This document shows positions 1 through 10,744 of a stretch of DNA of 64,000 nt, piece by piece (position 1 is the stretch's first letter; each line of letters starts with the position of its first letter). The notes beneath the pieces are model-generated. The model was not told where the DNA came from. It searched no databases and worked only from the letters and a program-made list of their open reading frames with translations. The stretch comes from Cryptomeria japonica (taxonomy: Eukaryota; Streptophyta; Pinopsida; Cupressales; Cupressaceae), in the NCBI RefSeq assembly GCF_030272615.1, contig NC_081413.1, positions 158,787,349-158,851,348 of the forward strand. Reading direction: 5' to 3'. Made by a program: the position numbers and the translations under genes.

Positions 1-1100
1 TAAAAGGCAAACTAAAATGAACAGGAATTTGCAAAATTTTCATTAATATGTTGGCAAATTTATAATTTTTGATTGTTGGAGTCCCTGTCCCTCCAAAACT
101 TTAAAGCCAAAATGAGGGAGGTTACGAGGAAATAGCCCAAAAAAAAAACTACTAGGAGCTTGGGCACTAACAATGGATGGTGGACCAGTGGTATCCAAAA
201 AACAAGACAAAAAATTGAAACCCTTCATGGGTAACCCTAAGGATCTTACCCTTTGTCTAAGTACAATCCTTCAGAGATGAGAAGCTTTGAGAATTATTTG
301 AGTCATCTGTAGTCTTGAAATTCATCCAAGAGAAACCATTTCTAGAGTAAATCCCTACCAATCTGTGCCCATTTCCTATGTTGTGTCAACTGCTCAGCAT
401 TCAGGTTCAAAAGAAAAGGTTGCCTAGCCACATTTTGATCATGAAGGAGAAGCTTGGGTAAATCACTCACCCAAGGGATCCCCATCCCTACTTCTGCAAA
501 TACAACAACAATAATTTCATCCCCAAGGAATTCTTCTTTGAACACTCTCCTTAACAACATCAACATATCCACCTTTTCTCCTCCGAGGTCCATAAGAGAT
601 GCCAAGAACTGGGACGTAATGTTCATGTTAACACGGTATCTATTATCATTTCATAAAAACTCTCAATCCAACACCATCCTCACAGCCTTGTTAGTGAACA
701 TCTCGACCTCCTTACAAACTAATTGGAGGGTTGGGTCTTTGACGTAGCCCAAAAAGGCCCTCTGGTCCTCCTCAGATGTGCTTCTCAATCAGATAGGAGT
801 GTCCATCTTCAGAAATCTGAATACCAAATTATACAGCCTAAAGACCTAAACCAAAGGCAAAATTTCAACTATTGTCAGCTCCAACAATTTATCTACCAAA
901 GACAAATTGAAGAAGAAAGAAGCAGAGATCGTCTATAAATAGCTCTTGATACTAGCAATTCCTTCACCAACCATATTAATTCCTTTGTCCTTTAAATTTT
1001 TATAAATCTTTTGTATCTCTCAGTAAATCTTTCTCATAAATGCACGAGTGTACGAAATTGGAAACAACTGTAAACCACTACCAATTACCAGATTGGAAGT
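1..1100. other. Anonymous decayed repeat with short opposing ORFs
   Basis: No gene is recognised. A 94-codon frame on the minus strand (342-626) and an overlapping 97-codon frame on the plus strand (454-747) are the longest open stretches. The minus frame has a natural-looking composition, with hydrophobic and acidic runs such as KVDMLMLLRRVFKEEFLGDE, and codon-like structure continues on both sides through stop codons. I read this as the remains of a minus-strand ORF, possibly from a transposable element. No family motif (zinc knuckle, protease, RT, integrase) is visible. Confidence 0.3.
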
Positions 1101-2590
1101 CATGTGTGCTAAGTGGATCGCAGTTAGAGAATGTCAGTGACAAGACATTAATAAATGTCGATACTCGATTAGATTTGATACGTGTCTACCGTCTCTAATT
1201 CCATTTTGGGGACTTTATCGAGAACTACATTCTCTTTAAAAATTTGGGCCGAAATAAAACTTCATCCATTGATCTATGATCATAGAACGGTTTTAAATCA
1301 TTGATAGATTTTAGGTACGTGTGACGTGTCGATGAGGTCGCGCTTATCAATACATCATGTAGAGTCTAGACTCAACTTGATGTTGCATTAATTAGATGAT
1401 GAAATGGCTACTAATAGATAAGGAAAATAGCAAGAATTTATGAAATCACCAATAAAATATTTATTTTTGATAAATAACGAAATATTAGCCAATAAAATTA
1501 AATAATTTTTAAATGCTAGATAAAATTCGCCAATACACTTAAAAAAATTCCTTCTGAGTATAAATTTTCACCCATACACTTATATATTTTTTCCTTTAAA
1601 CGAAAAACATTCGCCTTCGACATTATATATTTTTCCCACACAATAATGAATTATTCGCCAAGATTTTATGGAATTTTCATACCAAAACAAAAAATTGCCA
1701 ACAAAAATTAATTTTTTTCCAAATTTGAAAAACATTTTGCCATCAATATGAAATTTCCCTCCCAAAAATATTGTCTAAATCATCAGGATTTTACACTTTT
1801 GCTCGGGGGTGGTTTCTTAAATTTATCCCTGATTTAGAGACCTTATCCAGAATACCCTGGTTGGGCAAACAATGAGCAACATCTACCCTTTTGTAAATAG
1901 CAGAGGTATCTAATAGGGAGGACTGTGGAGACACAGCGAATTATTGACATTCATCTACCTAGTTGAGTTTTGTGACAGTTTGACGAGGTTCAAGGTGTGT
2001 TGAATGCCACAACTTATTTTGCATGAATTTCTTAAGAGGTATCAGATTGGGGGGCTTGTATATAGGCTCATGTTTCTTTTTCTAAGTTTGACAATGTTAG
2101 GGTTTAGGCAGATCAAGAGAAAATACAAAATAACAATTATATGCAGATTCAAACACAAAAGATGAAGAAAAATACATAACATAGATAACACATAGATTTA
2201 ACGTGGTTCACCCAAGATGGGCTACATCCACAAAACACAGTCATCCAATATTTTCTTATTATCAAGTAAATACGTACAACACCATTACAATGCCTTTTTT
2301 AGATTCCAGTGGCTTATAACAAGCAATTTTTAGGGCAACACTCAAAGTCAGTTATTTTTTAGTTTTTTTTTTTCAATTTTAATTTTTCGACTAAAAATGA
2401 CAAAACAATTTGCGAGGATACATAACGAGTGTACAATAGTTGCATGATTAGTCACCACACATCAACAATATTCTACTTGGAGACTGATCAAGATCCACAC
2501 CAAAAATAGTTTATGACTAGTTTAATGGGGTTGGGGTGCTGAAGTAGCGGATACAAGGACCACTCCATAGTACAATGAATGGTGGGCTAG
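1101..2590. other. AT-rich intergenic DNA, no gene seen
   Basis: No supportable coding region. 1400-1790 is strongly AT-rich with scattered repeats of CGCCAA and ATTCGCC. Around 2200-2235 there is a stretch reading ACGTGGTTCACCCAAGATGG, a wording common in LTRs of plant copia elements, so a decayed LTR may lie here. I could not find its ends. Confidence 0.3.
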
Positions 2591-2593
2591 GCA

Positions 2594-3443
2594 TCATCCC
2601 ATTCCTTTAACATATCCAACTATTCCTGTCATGCCACAGATGGGAAAATGAAAAAGGCAACTGAGAGGAGGTAGGGATGGTGGAGGTGGTGTGGGTATAG
2701 TGGTAGTGATCAATGTAGTAGGTGAGGGTGAGGATGAGGATGAGGGAGATGTAGATGAGGTCGATGGCAAGGAGAGAGAGGATACAGAGGTGGACATCGA
2801 TGGAGAAACTGAGTTGGTGAGTACAAGCAATGATTCTTCCTCGGGATCATAGAGAATAAAGGGTTTTGATAGCTCTGGTAACACAGATATGCTCGAGCTC
2901 AAGGATGTACCTATTATATAGGTAGTTGACTAGGGTTAGAATGTGCAGATGATGAGGGCTCAAATATAGAACCTTCGAGATGCCCTAGCCATAGAGAAGT
3001 AGCGACAGAGGCATGGCTGAACTATTTATCATCATGAGTAGGCAGCTTGGGTCTAGGAGAGGGATTCTTTGATTTCTGAGAGAGATTAGGTCTGGAGAAA
3101 GAAAGATGATGCCATGTGTCAGACACAGTTGGTTCATGATGTCTATGATCAGCAATTTGCTCCAAGCATCAATATATGCACATAGTTTGACAGGTTTTTT
3201 CACATTGCATAGGAGGCCATGTATTATCGACAACATTATGAGGTAGTTGTTCTTGTAGGACAACGAGTATAGGTTAGTTATCAGGCTTAGAGGCCTAGGA
3301 GTAGGTTGAGTAGATTTACAACTCGAGATATGAATAGCAAAGGAGTCATGAGTCCACCCCGTCCACCACCAAATCATCTTGGGGTAGGATCGAGCGAACA
3401 TGCACCTAGATAGGCTCCTGATAGGGGCAACGTCGGTTGACAC
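2594..3443. pseudogene. Decayed ORF relic with acidic low-complexity stretch
   Basis: On the plus strand 2690-2850 is purine-rich and reads as an acidic run (GEGEDEDEGD followed by more D and E). The same plus-strand reading continues in broken form to about 3440 and ends in a segment rich in proline and arginine (PPRPPPNH). Several in-frame stops interrupt it. The minus-strand frames at 2594-2902 and 2985-3443 are probably shadows of this purine-rich strand. I do not recognise the family. It resembles low-complexity ORFs carried by plant retroelements, but that is a guess. Confidence 0.25.
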
Positions 3444-3479
3444 ATTAGTTAAACATTTTATTGAGCCTTGGGGCCTTTG

Positions 3480-4464
3480 ATGATGTATTCTGACACATTT
3501 TTTTTTGAGATATATATATGATATGTGGTTTTGGCGGTGTTTGTATATGCATGTTTTATGTGCTTTATGTGGTGTGTGATTCTATTATGCAGTTCATGCT
3601 ATGATACTCTATATGTTTTTTATGATGCATTTGTAATGATCTTATGTTTCCTTACTTATGAACTACTATTATGATGATGATGTTAATGATGTAATGATAT
3701 GAGTTATATGAATGAAACTTGAATAAATGTGCATATAATGGTTATGTATAAAGTGAGTTAATGATTAATGAACCTATATGATAATCAATTCCACTATATG
3801 ACAATGAAACTAAATGATATATGTAACTTAATGTAATTATAATGAACACAACCTAATGATGGTTGTAACCTAATAATGAGAATGAATGTATCTGTAATGA
3901 ATGGAACTTAATGCAACTGAATGATAAATGTCACTAAATGATAAATATAAATAAATGATAAATGCAACTATATGATAATGAATCTTTTTGAAATGTGCCA
4001 AAATATTTTTTTTATCACTTGACTCAATTAACTGAGAATAATTGATAATAAATGATGGATAAAGGGTGAGGAACAATTAGATGTAAAGATATGAGAAATG
4101 AAAATTAGGATTGAGAGGAGATGACAACAACAACTTCTTGTGCCTTTATTTTATTTAGCGCAACATAAATCATCATTGAGCCTTATTATGCATCAATGGA
4201 GCTTTTTACACTAAGGTATAAGGAACCAAGGTGTAAACCATATCATATTGCAGAAACAAACACTTAGTAGACAAGGAGTGAACCCCTCCATTCTTGGTGT
4301 AGCACCAAGGGTCAAGGTATGTGTGATAGCCACAAGCTTAGCTATCCTTGACTTTTAATTTGCATAGGATACTTGTTGAATGAACATACCAACATAGACA
4401 CCCAAAGCACCATTGCCCTTGAACTTCATCGGTTCACACCAGTGCCACACATAGAAAATAAAGA
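3480..4464. repeat. AT-rich low-complexity tract with ATGATAA-type words
   Basis: 3650-4000 consists largely of short imperfect repeats built from ATGATAA, AATGATAAATG and TGCAACTA. No coding potential is visible. 4080-4464 is unique-looking and gene-free. If the element at 4470-21105 is removed, this stretch would join the sequence beyond 21110 and so could be more of the 3' untranslated part of the old Tat element. That link rests only on a one-mismatch target duplication. Confidence 0.35.
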
Positions 4465-4469
4465 AAGAG

Positions 4470-5333
4470 TGTTTATCAGTAAAATTCACCATAGCTCACT
4501 AGAATCAAATAGGAAATCATGAATCGTATCTAACTAATGAATTCTATATAAATATCATTAAAAGTATGCAAACATGACAAAAAGGATATAAAATAAATCA
4601 ATTAAAAACCCCTTTTGCATATAGATGCAAATCACTTCCACTGTTCTTCTCTTCTTTGAGTAATGTTGGCTCTTAGATATTGCACTGCTAACCTGCAAAA
4701 TAGCACAAATATTCGAAGTTCGTGATTATTAAAAATGGAGAATTGATGTTGGATTTATAGGCTTTTGGAGGAGATTGATTGAGAGGGGGAATTCAAGTGA
4801 ACTCACATGTTGATTGATAGTTGAACTGGACTTATTGGGGGGTGGAACTCAATCGATTGAATTGTTAAGTGAATAGATTGAATAAATAATTGAGTTAACT
4901 GGGGAGATGACAGATTGAATGCGTTTTGGAAAAAAACGATTGAGAGATAAAAAAAAGGTGATTGGGGAGGTAATTGAGGAGATTGGAGAGATAATTGAGT
5001 TAACTGATTTGATTGATCAGTTATAAATTTAGAATGTGTTGTAGGATTTTTTAATTGAAATTCAATTTCCTTTTGCATGTAAGTTGAACTTGATTTAGAA
5101 ATTCAATTTGATTTTGCATGATATTGAATATAAATTTAGAAATTCAATTTGATTTTGCATGATATTGAACTTGATTTTCGAATCACAAAATTGAAATGTA
5201 CATGTATCTGAAATTAGATGAAATTAGAATTTAGGGGAATTGAAATTTGAATTAGAATTAGAAGAATATTGAATTTAGATGAAATTGGAATTTGGAGATT
5301 TGGATTGTGAATTAGAAGAATTAATTAGCTAAT
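4470..5333 (-). repeat. 3' LTR of LARD element, distal part
   Basis: This part aligns with 20014 to about 20837: the same start TGTTTATCA, the same CACCATAGCT and ATTGATTGA blocks, and the same ATTCAATTTGATTTTGCATG repeats. It breaks exactly at CTAAT (5329-5333), the target site of the gypsy insertion. The remainder resumes at 13180. Small ORFs in it (for example 4803-5078 minus) are made of the ATTGATTGA/TTGAGTTAACTG repeats and are not genes. Confidence 0.85.
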
Positions 5334-6585
5334 TGTAGCGTCCTAAAATTGTGACACTTGCAATTTCGACTACATTTCGGTCTTCACGATGGCGACGCAA
5401 CATGCAACCTGAATGGAGACCCTGAAACTTGCTCACGACACTGAAAACTACATTTTTCAAGCACCCTGGCCTGAACCTCCTTGCACCCTGCTATCCCGAG
5501 AGGTGGGACCAGAGCGCCCAGCGCCCTGGTCCCTCAGGACCAGGGCGCCCAGCGCCCTGGTCCCTGGGTCCTATTTTGGGCCCGGTCTCCTAAGGGGCTC
5601 GGGTATTTTTGTTTGCAATTTGGAAATTAACTTTCCCTGGTCGGCCTAAGGTCTGGAAAATCAGTCTATCAGCCCTAAATGACAAGTATATAAACTACAT
5701 TTTTCTCTCTCATTAGGGATATGAGGAGGATATGTGTACAAAGCGTGGAAATTATATTCAAGCATTCAAGCATTCAAGCATTCAAGCATTCCTTCAAGCA
5801 ATTGATCATTTCAAGTCTCCATTCAAGGCTAAGTGTTGCATTCAAGACAAGGATTCAACCATTGAAGAGGAGATCACATACTACATGCTACAACATACAA
5901 CATACAACATACAACATCTAAACCTTCGCACATAAGGATACAAACATCCTTAGAACAAGGTATTAGTACTTGTTTTACAGTCATTTACATTTACAGCTCT
6001 TGCTCATTTCTTGGTTAATTCCAAAACCGGGGTTTGACCTAAAGGCAAACCCCCAATCCCTAACCCCCCAATTGTCTTCGCTTTTCTGTGTGTAGGTTGC
6101 AGGTACGCGGCTGAAATTGGAGATCTGGAATCCTTGTGCAGAGACGAACAAATCCCCCTTCGTTTCGCGGATTTTTCGGAGGACCGTGGCACCGGGCGCC
6201 ATCATCGCGACAACTTTTGCTCAAATTTGCAGGACAGTGCCGTATCAACATTTTACTGCTAATTCCAGGTCCGCAGCTTCATCCTATAACCCGAACTCAG
6301 TTTATAAGCGAATCTTTATGATTTTCTATGCATTCCTAGCTTAATTTCCTTAACAACATTCTTTACAAAAGAGGGTAGCCTTGCTTTCCTAACCCTTGAA
6401 ATTCATTTAGCATCCAATCTTGCATTGCGTGGGATTGGATCTTATGAGTTTCAACCCCTCTTTTGAATGTAAAGTCTCTCCCCTAAGTGAAAAACCATCG
6501 AATCCTAGCGAACCTCCCTTCTCTCTCCTCGGAGTCGGAAGAGGGGAGAACAACTAGGGTTCGATCGCGATTTTTCCGCTTTACA
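5334..6585 (+). repeat. 5' LTR of gypsy-type element
   Basis: The LTR is 1252 bp with TG...CA ends. It contains a GC-rich block (5510-5570) in which AGCGCCCTGGTCCC is duplicated, a TATA box at 5687-5694, a 9-bp tandem of ATTCAAGC (about 5757-5790), an ACAACAT microsatellite (about 5890-5920), and GGACCGTGGCACCGGGCGCC at about 6180. The tandem duplication of 31 bp in the GC block is absent from the 3' LTR, so it arose or was lost after insertion. ORFs on both strands here are chance frames. Confidence 0.95.
5687..5694 (+). promoter_or_regulatory. LTR TATA box
   Basis: TATATAAA lies inside the 5' LTR and is repeated in the 3' LTR at 12276-12283. GGTCGGCCTAAGG lies about 38 bp upstream (5639-5651), and the same kind of motif precedes TATA boxes in other LTRs of this window. 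A start site near 5715-5725 would be expected. Confidence 0.6.
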
Positions 6586-6588
6586 TTT

Positions 6589-6606
6589 TGGTGAACCCGA
6601 CGTGAA
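6589..6606 (+). other. Primer binding site, tRNA-Trp
   Basis: TGGTGAACCCGACGTGAA starts three bases after the LTR end. Its complement, TTCACGTCGGGTTCACCA, matches the 3' end (T-arm, acceptor stem, CCA) of plant cytosolic tRNA-Trp as I know it. The element therefore probably primes with tRNA-Trp. Confidence 0.8.
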
Positions 6607-7765
6607 CATCCTTTCTGATTTTTCATGCTTAGATCTGAAAAAAAAAAAATTGATTACATTTCCATGTTTGATCTTTTGCAAAATTTTAGAGGTGATTGCA
6701 TAAAAACCCTAAATTTTCTTTTTGGTAATTGAACTTGCGAAATGTCTAAATGTTAATGCCTGTTTCAGATCTTCCTTTCTATTACAAATTTTTAATTCAT
6801 ATTTGTGCTTTAATTCTGAAAATTAAGTGGTTAAATGTCAAAACCCTAATTTTTGAAACCCTCTTAATTCAACCTTTGTCTGACAATTTGACCAATCAAA
6901 ACATCTCCAAATCAGCTCTAACTTTGGATTCCGCAATAAAATCACAATATCTTTCATCCCTGAAAATTTGGAAAAAAGTTGCGAGGACCATGTTGCACTC
7001 CGAGCGCCATCGTCCCCGACATTTTTTCCAAAATTTCGAGAGCGAGATCTTGCTGTATTTTCCTGCTAAAATCCAGAATTTTGGCTGATTTTGTCAATTA
7101 TAACACTTTCAAAATTACAGTCAAAGTTGGTCTTGTGATTGCTTGGTCTAAGGCTTCTAATCATTCAAAAGTCATTGAAATTAAAATTTTGTGTCAAAAT
7201 TGCATTTTTATTATCATAAATCTGAAAATTGTGTTTGCAGTCATTCGAAATTTCAGTGCTTTATTCAAATTCTTGCATTTTGTGACTTTTGAAATTAAGT
7301 GCTTAATTACAACAACTTCGATTTCCGCTTTCAAAATTGAATTTTGCGTGAAATTGAGTCAATTTTTGAATTTCAAAATTTGCATTGCTTTTGACATTCC
7401 CTCTAAAATCATAAAATTCAAAATTTCAGTTTCCCTCTCTTTTTCAAAATTCAAATTTTGCATTTTTTGACAATCTTGATAGGGTTCAATTTTGAATTTG
7501 CAACTTTAATTTGGCCTATCTACAGATCGTAAAATCACTCAATTTTTTCGGATTAGCTCTAAAATCATCATACCTTTCATCCCTACAAATTTCAAAAAAA
7601 GTTGTAGGGACCGTGTTGCACTCCGGGCGCCACGGTCCCGGACATTTTTTCCGAAATTTTGGGAGACTGTTGTGATTGCATTTAACAGCTTAAATCCAGA
7701 AAATTGGTTGATCTTACTAAAAATTGCTACCTCTAAATTCAAAATTTTCTCTCCTTCTCTAGTGC
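6607..7765 (+). other. Leader of gypsy-type element with duplicated hairpin block
   Basis: This is the untranslated leader between the primer site and gag. It is AT-rich, with runs of AAAATTT. A block of about 100 bp occurs twice, at about 6950-7050 and 7580-7680. The second copy holds a 9-bp perfect inverted repeat, GGGACCGTG (7607-7615) and CACGGTCCC (7631-7639), around a 15-base loop. The open frames at 6750-7088 and 6979-7470 have the skewed composition of the AT-rich leader and no known domain. I treat them as non-coding. The leader could carry packaging or dimerisation signals. Confidence 0.6.
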
Positions 7766-9199
7766 ATGAGTTTTACAACAATAAGCCCTACTTACACTAT
7801 TCCCATTAGACGAAGCCTTAGAATTAAGTCCTTCCAAGGTTTAATTACTGAGGAGATGGAACCTAATTTGAATAGCCTTTTTAACGAGGACATGGGTAAT
7901 TCCTCTAATCCTCCTAATGATGAAGAAGCTCTCCATGAGGTTTCTGTAGAACAACTTTCAAAATTGGATAACCAATTTGACGATTTTCGACAATGGATGT
8001 CTCAAGAATACCCTGATAGTCAAGCTCTTCCTTTAATTGAGGGTCTAAAACGTATGCTTCAAAGTGATAAGAATGGAATTGATATTTTGCGTGGTATTGC
8101 ACACATTGTGGATTCAAATGTGATGTCTATGAAGAGTTGTGCCGAAACCTTAGGTTATACACAACCTCCTACTCAAGACAATCATTCTATTCCTTTGACG
8201 ACTTCTATTGCTAGCATACCTACTTTTACATCAAACATAATGGCTACTTCTACACAAGACATTCCTCTTGTGATCACCAGTCATGGGGGCAATCCCTCTT
8301 CTTCAATTAACCCTATTCCTTCATTCAATCCGATTTCTTCATTCGTCCCTTCAATGAGTGTGCCTATTATATCATCACAAATGAACATGACACAAGGGGG
8401 CAATTCATTTAATCATTCTATTCCTCCTTGTAGTGTTCCTCCTGTCCAATCATCTCCTATGACTAATTATCATAGGGTCCCACCACCTTACTCTCTACCT
8501 TCTTTCAATAACATAACACCTCCATCTCAATCTAACACATCCAATATGAATTCTTCGACTGAAGCGACCATTAACAATCTAGCACAAACTGTCTCTTCTT
8601 TACAGCAACAAATTGCCTCTATGAATCAATCTAAGTTTAGTGTGCCCACATTTGATGTTGCGAGCCCACTTTCTCTTGACATTGTCCGAGCTATTCCTCC
8701 TAAACATGTTGAAATCTCGCATTTGGAACTTTATAATGGTAAAGGAGATCCTCTAACACATGTTAAGACTTTTCAAACAATTTGTACTGATTTTGCTTAT
8801 GACCAAAGGTTGCTTGCAAAACTATTTACTAGAACATTAAGAGACAAAGCCCTACAATGGTATTGCTCGTTGCCTTCCTATTCTATTTCTTCTTTCGAAC
8901 AACTTGCAAATGCTTTCATTCAACAATTTCAAAACAATATAAGTCCTAAAGTTACTTTGATTGATTTAATGCATTGTAAACAAGGTGTTAAAGAAAAAGT
9001 GACTGATTTCATTGGTAGATATAAGCATTTGTATGCTCAAATTTCTTTTCCAGTGCCTGACAATGATATTCAAAGAATCTTTATTTCTAATTTACAAAAA
9101 GATATTCGAGACAAACTTCTATTTTCTGAGTTTACTTCTTTCCAACAGTTGTGCGCCACTCTTCACAATTATCAACTGACTGTGAGTCAAATGGAATAA
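7766..9199 (+). CDS. gag: Retrotransposon Gag polyprotein, N-terminal segment
   Basis: A 477-residue frame starts at the first ATG after the leader. Residues 1-320 are low-complexity, rich in Ser, Pro, Asn and Gln. A short coiled-coil-like stretch (NNLAQTVSSLQQQIASM) lies near 270-290. Residues about 320-470 form a retrotransposon Gag (capsid) domain: a YNGKGDPLTHVKTF entry motif, then ALQWYCSLP and FIGRYKHL, the order usual in Ty3/gypsy Gag. It would form the cytoplasmic particle that packages element RNA. The frame ends at TAA (9197-9199), and the next ORF opens nine bases later in the same reading frame, so this and the two following entries are one ancestral Gag-Pro frame. The stop could be a mutation or a readthrough site. 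Confidence 0.88.
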   Translation: MSFTTISPTYTIPIRRSLRIKSFQGLITEEMEPNLNSLFNEDMGNSSNPPNDEEALHEVSVEQLSKLDNQFDDFRQWMSQEYPDSQALPLIEGLKRMLQSDKNGIDILRGIAHIVDSNVMSMKSCAETLGYTQPPTQDNHSIPLTTSIASIPTFTSNIMATSTQDIPLVITSHGGNPSSSINPIPSFNPISSFVPSMSVPIISSQMNMTQGGNSFNHSIPPCSVPPVQSSPMTNYHRVPPPYSLPSFNNITPPSQSNTSNMNSSTEATINNLAQTVSSLQQQIASMNQSKFSVPTFDVASPLSLDIVRAIPPKHVEISHLELYNGKGDPLTHVKTFQTICTDFAYDQRLLAKLFTRTLRDKALQWYCSLPSYSISSFEQLANAFIQQFQNNISPKVTLIDLMHCKQGVKEKVTDFIGRYKHLYAQISFPVPDNDIQRIFISNLQKDIRDKLLFSEFTSFQQLCATLHNYQLTVSQME

Positions 9200-9208
9200 T
9201 CACATCCT

Positions 9209-10744
9209 ATGGCTCCGAGTGATAAGGGTGATAGCAGTCAACAACCATTTGGGAAGTTTAAACCGAACAGAGATTCCATCAAATTCAATGAAAACATCAT
9301 CAACAACAATGTGAATGCAGCATCAGGTGTGCCTCCTATTTCTAAATTTTTCAAGAAAGAAAGAAAGTATACTCCTTTGAATGAATCATTGCATAGTATT
9401 ATGAATAAGTTATTGGAACAAAATGTGCTTACTCTTCCTCCTATAAGACAAATTGATCCTGCAAAGATTACTTCACCTTATTTTGATAACAAAGCCTTTT
9501 GTCAATTTCATCGTCAGCCTGGGCATGATACTGAAAAATATTTTTCTTTAAAGGGTAAAATTCAAGATTTGATTGATAATAATACTATCTCTATTTCTGG
9601 AGTGAATGATAAAGGCAACACATCTATAGCTCCTCCTAATCAAAATCTTCAGATTTTCACTGATCCATTGCCTTCTCATACCTCTAATGCGATTGAGACT
9701 AATGATTCCTCTCTCTCATCTGATGGTCTTGTGTCTATGACTCCGAATGTGATTAACTTTGTAGAGCAGCAAGAAATCCCTGAAGAACCTTCCATCACAT
9801 TTGATTCTAGCGAAACCATTAGGGCACCTGATGGTCCTTTATACATAGTTGCAAAAGTTAAGAATACACCTTGCCGTGGAGTTCTTATTGATCCTTCGTG
9901 CATGGTTAATGTTATTACTGAAGAATTTCTTTTTACTTTGCAATTGAATCAAGTGATATATGACAAAACAGATGTGATTGTGAAATTATTTGATGCATTT
10001 TCTTCTCCTGCAATTGGTTCCATTACATTGCCTATTGAGGTCCATAACAAATCTCTTGATGTGAACTTTGCTATTATTCCATCTTCCGAACAATTTCGTG
10101 TGAAGCTTGGCTATCCTTGGCTATCTTCCATGAAAGCTATTGCTTCTCCTATTCATAAGTGTTTGAAATTTCCCCACAATGGTGAAGTTCTTACTGTCAA
10201 TCATAGTCTCTTTAAACCAGCTGAAAGAACCTCTAGTGTTCCTATTGATTACTTTTGGCCTAAACAATTCCAATCTCTTCCTCCGCGAAGTGATCATCTT
10301 TTCAAATCTTATCAAAAGTGGAAAACAGATATGATCCTATCTCTAAGTGAACCTAGAGCACCTAAACTTGACATTCCTATCATTCTTAAGAAGGAAGTTC
10401 TTCCTTTGAAAGATAAAACTAATGTCTTTCCTCAAGAAGATTCCCAACCCATCCCTATGGATGTGACTATGTCTATACCTAATAAACTTCCTAAGAGTAG
10501 ACCTATACCTCCTCGTCATGATGGACTTGGTCTTCTCCCTAAACCGAAAATTCCTCCTTTGTATGGAGCAGTTCCTCCTCCTTCTTTTTATAGAGAGAAG
10601 AGACCTTCTTCTTCTCCTATTATCCAGCCTAAGAGACCACAACCTAAACACCCAAGTGCTAAGGATGAGAACATTCCTCCTCCTCAGTCTTCTCCACTTC
10701 CTACTAAGACTAGACGAAATCATTCTGCACGTGAACGCCGATGA
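9209..10744 (+). CDS. Gag C-terminus with zinc-knuckle-like motif and aspartic protease
   Basis: A 511-residue frame is in phase with the Gag frame upstream. Around residues 97-115, FCQFHRQPGHDTEKYFSLK resembles the C-H-G-H nucleocapsid signature seen in plant Tat-type Gag. Residues about 210-320 look like a retropepsin: GPLYIVAKVKNTPCRGVLID, the segment IDPSCMVNVI where the active site D-T/S-G is expected, and VKLGYPWLSSM near the C-terminal end of the fold. The flap and hydrophobic spacing fit, but the catalytic triad reads D-P-S, so activity is doubtful or the family uses a variant. The rest is Pro- and Lys-rich linker. The TGA at 10742-10744 follows a CGA and could be a CpG-decay stop in the same frame. 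Confidence 0.75.
   Translation: MAPSDKGDSSQQPFGKFKPNRDSIKFNENIINNNVNAASGVPPISKFFKKERKYTPLNESLHSIMNKLLEQNVLTLPPIRQIDPAKITSPYFDNKAFCQFHRQPGHDTEKYFSLKGKIQDLIDNNTISISGVNDKGNTSIAPPNQNLQIFTDPLPSHTSNAIETNDSSLSSDGLVSMTPNVINFVEQQEIPEEPSITFDSSETIRAPDGPLYIVAKVKNTPCRGVLIDPSCMVNVITEEFLFTLQLNQVIYDKTDVIVKLFDAFSSPAIGSITLPIEVHNKSLDVNFAIIPSSEQFRVKLGYPWLSSMKAIASPIHKCLKFPHNGEVLTVNHSLFKPAERTSSVPIDYFWPKQFQSLPPRSDHLFKSYQKWKTDMILSLSEPRAPKLDIPIILKKEVLPLKDKTNVFPQEDSQPIPMDVTMSIPNKLPKSRPIPPRHDGLGLLPKPKIPPLYGAVPPPSFYREKRPSSSPIIQPKRPQPKHPSAKDENIPPPQSSPLPTKTRRNHSARERR

Noticed and set aside
5721-5935. Two overlapping ORFs repeated at 12310-12524
   Set aside because: They are copies of the same LTR microsatellite region in overlapping frames and have no domain.
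6979-7470. 163-codon ORF in the gypsy leader
   Set aside because: Composition follows the AAAATTT-rich leader and it overlaps another frame. No domain, and it lies before the gag start.
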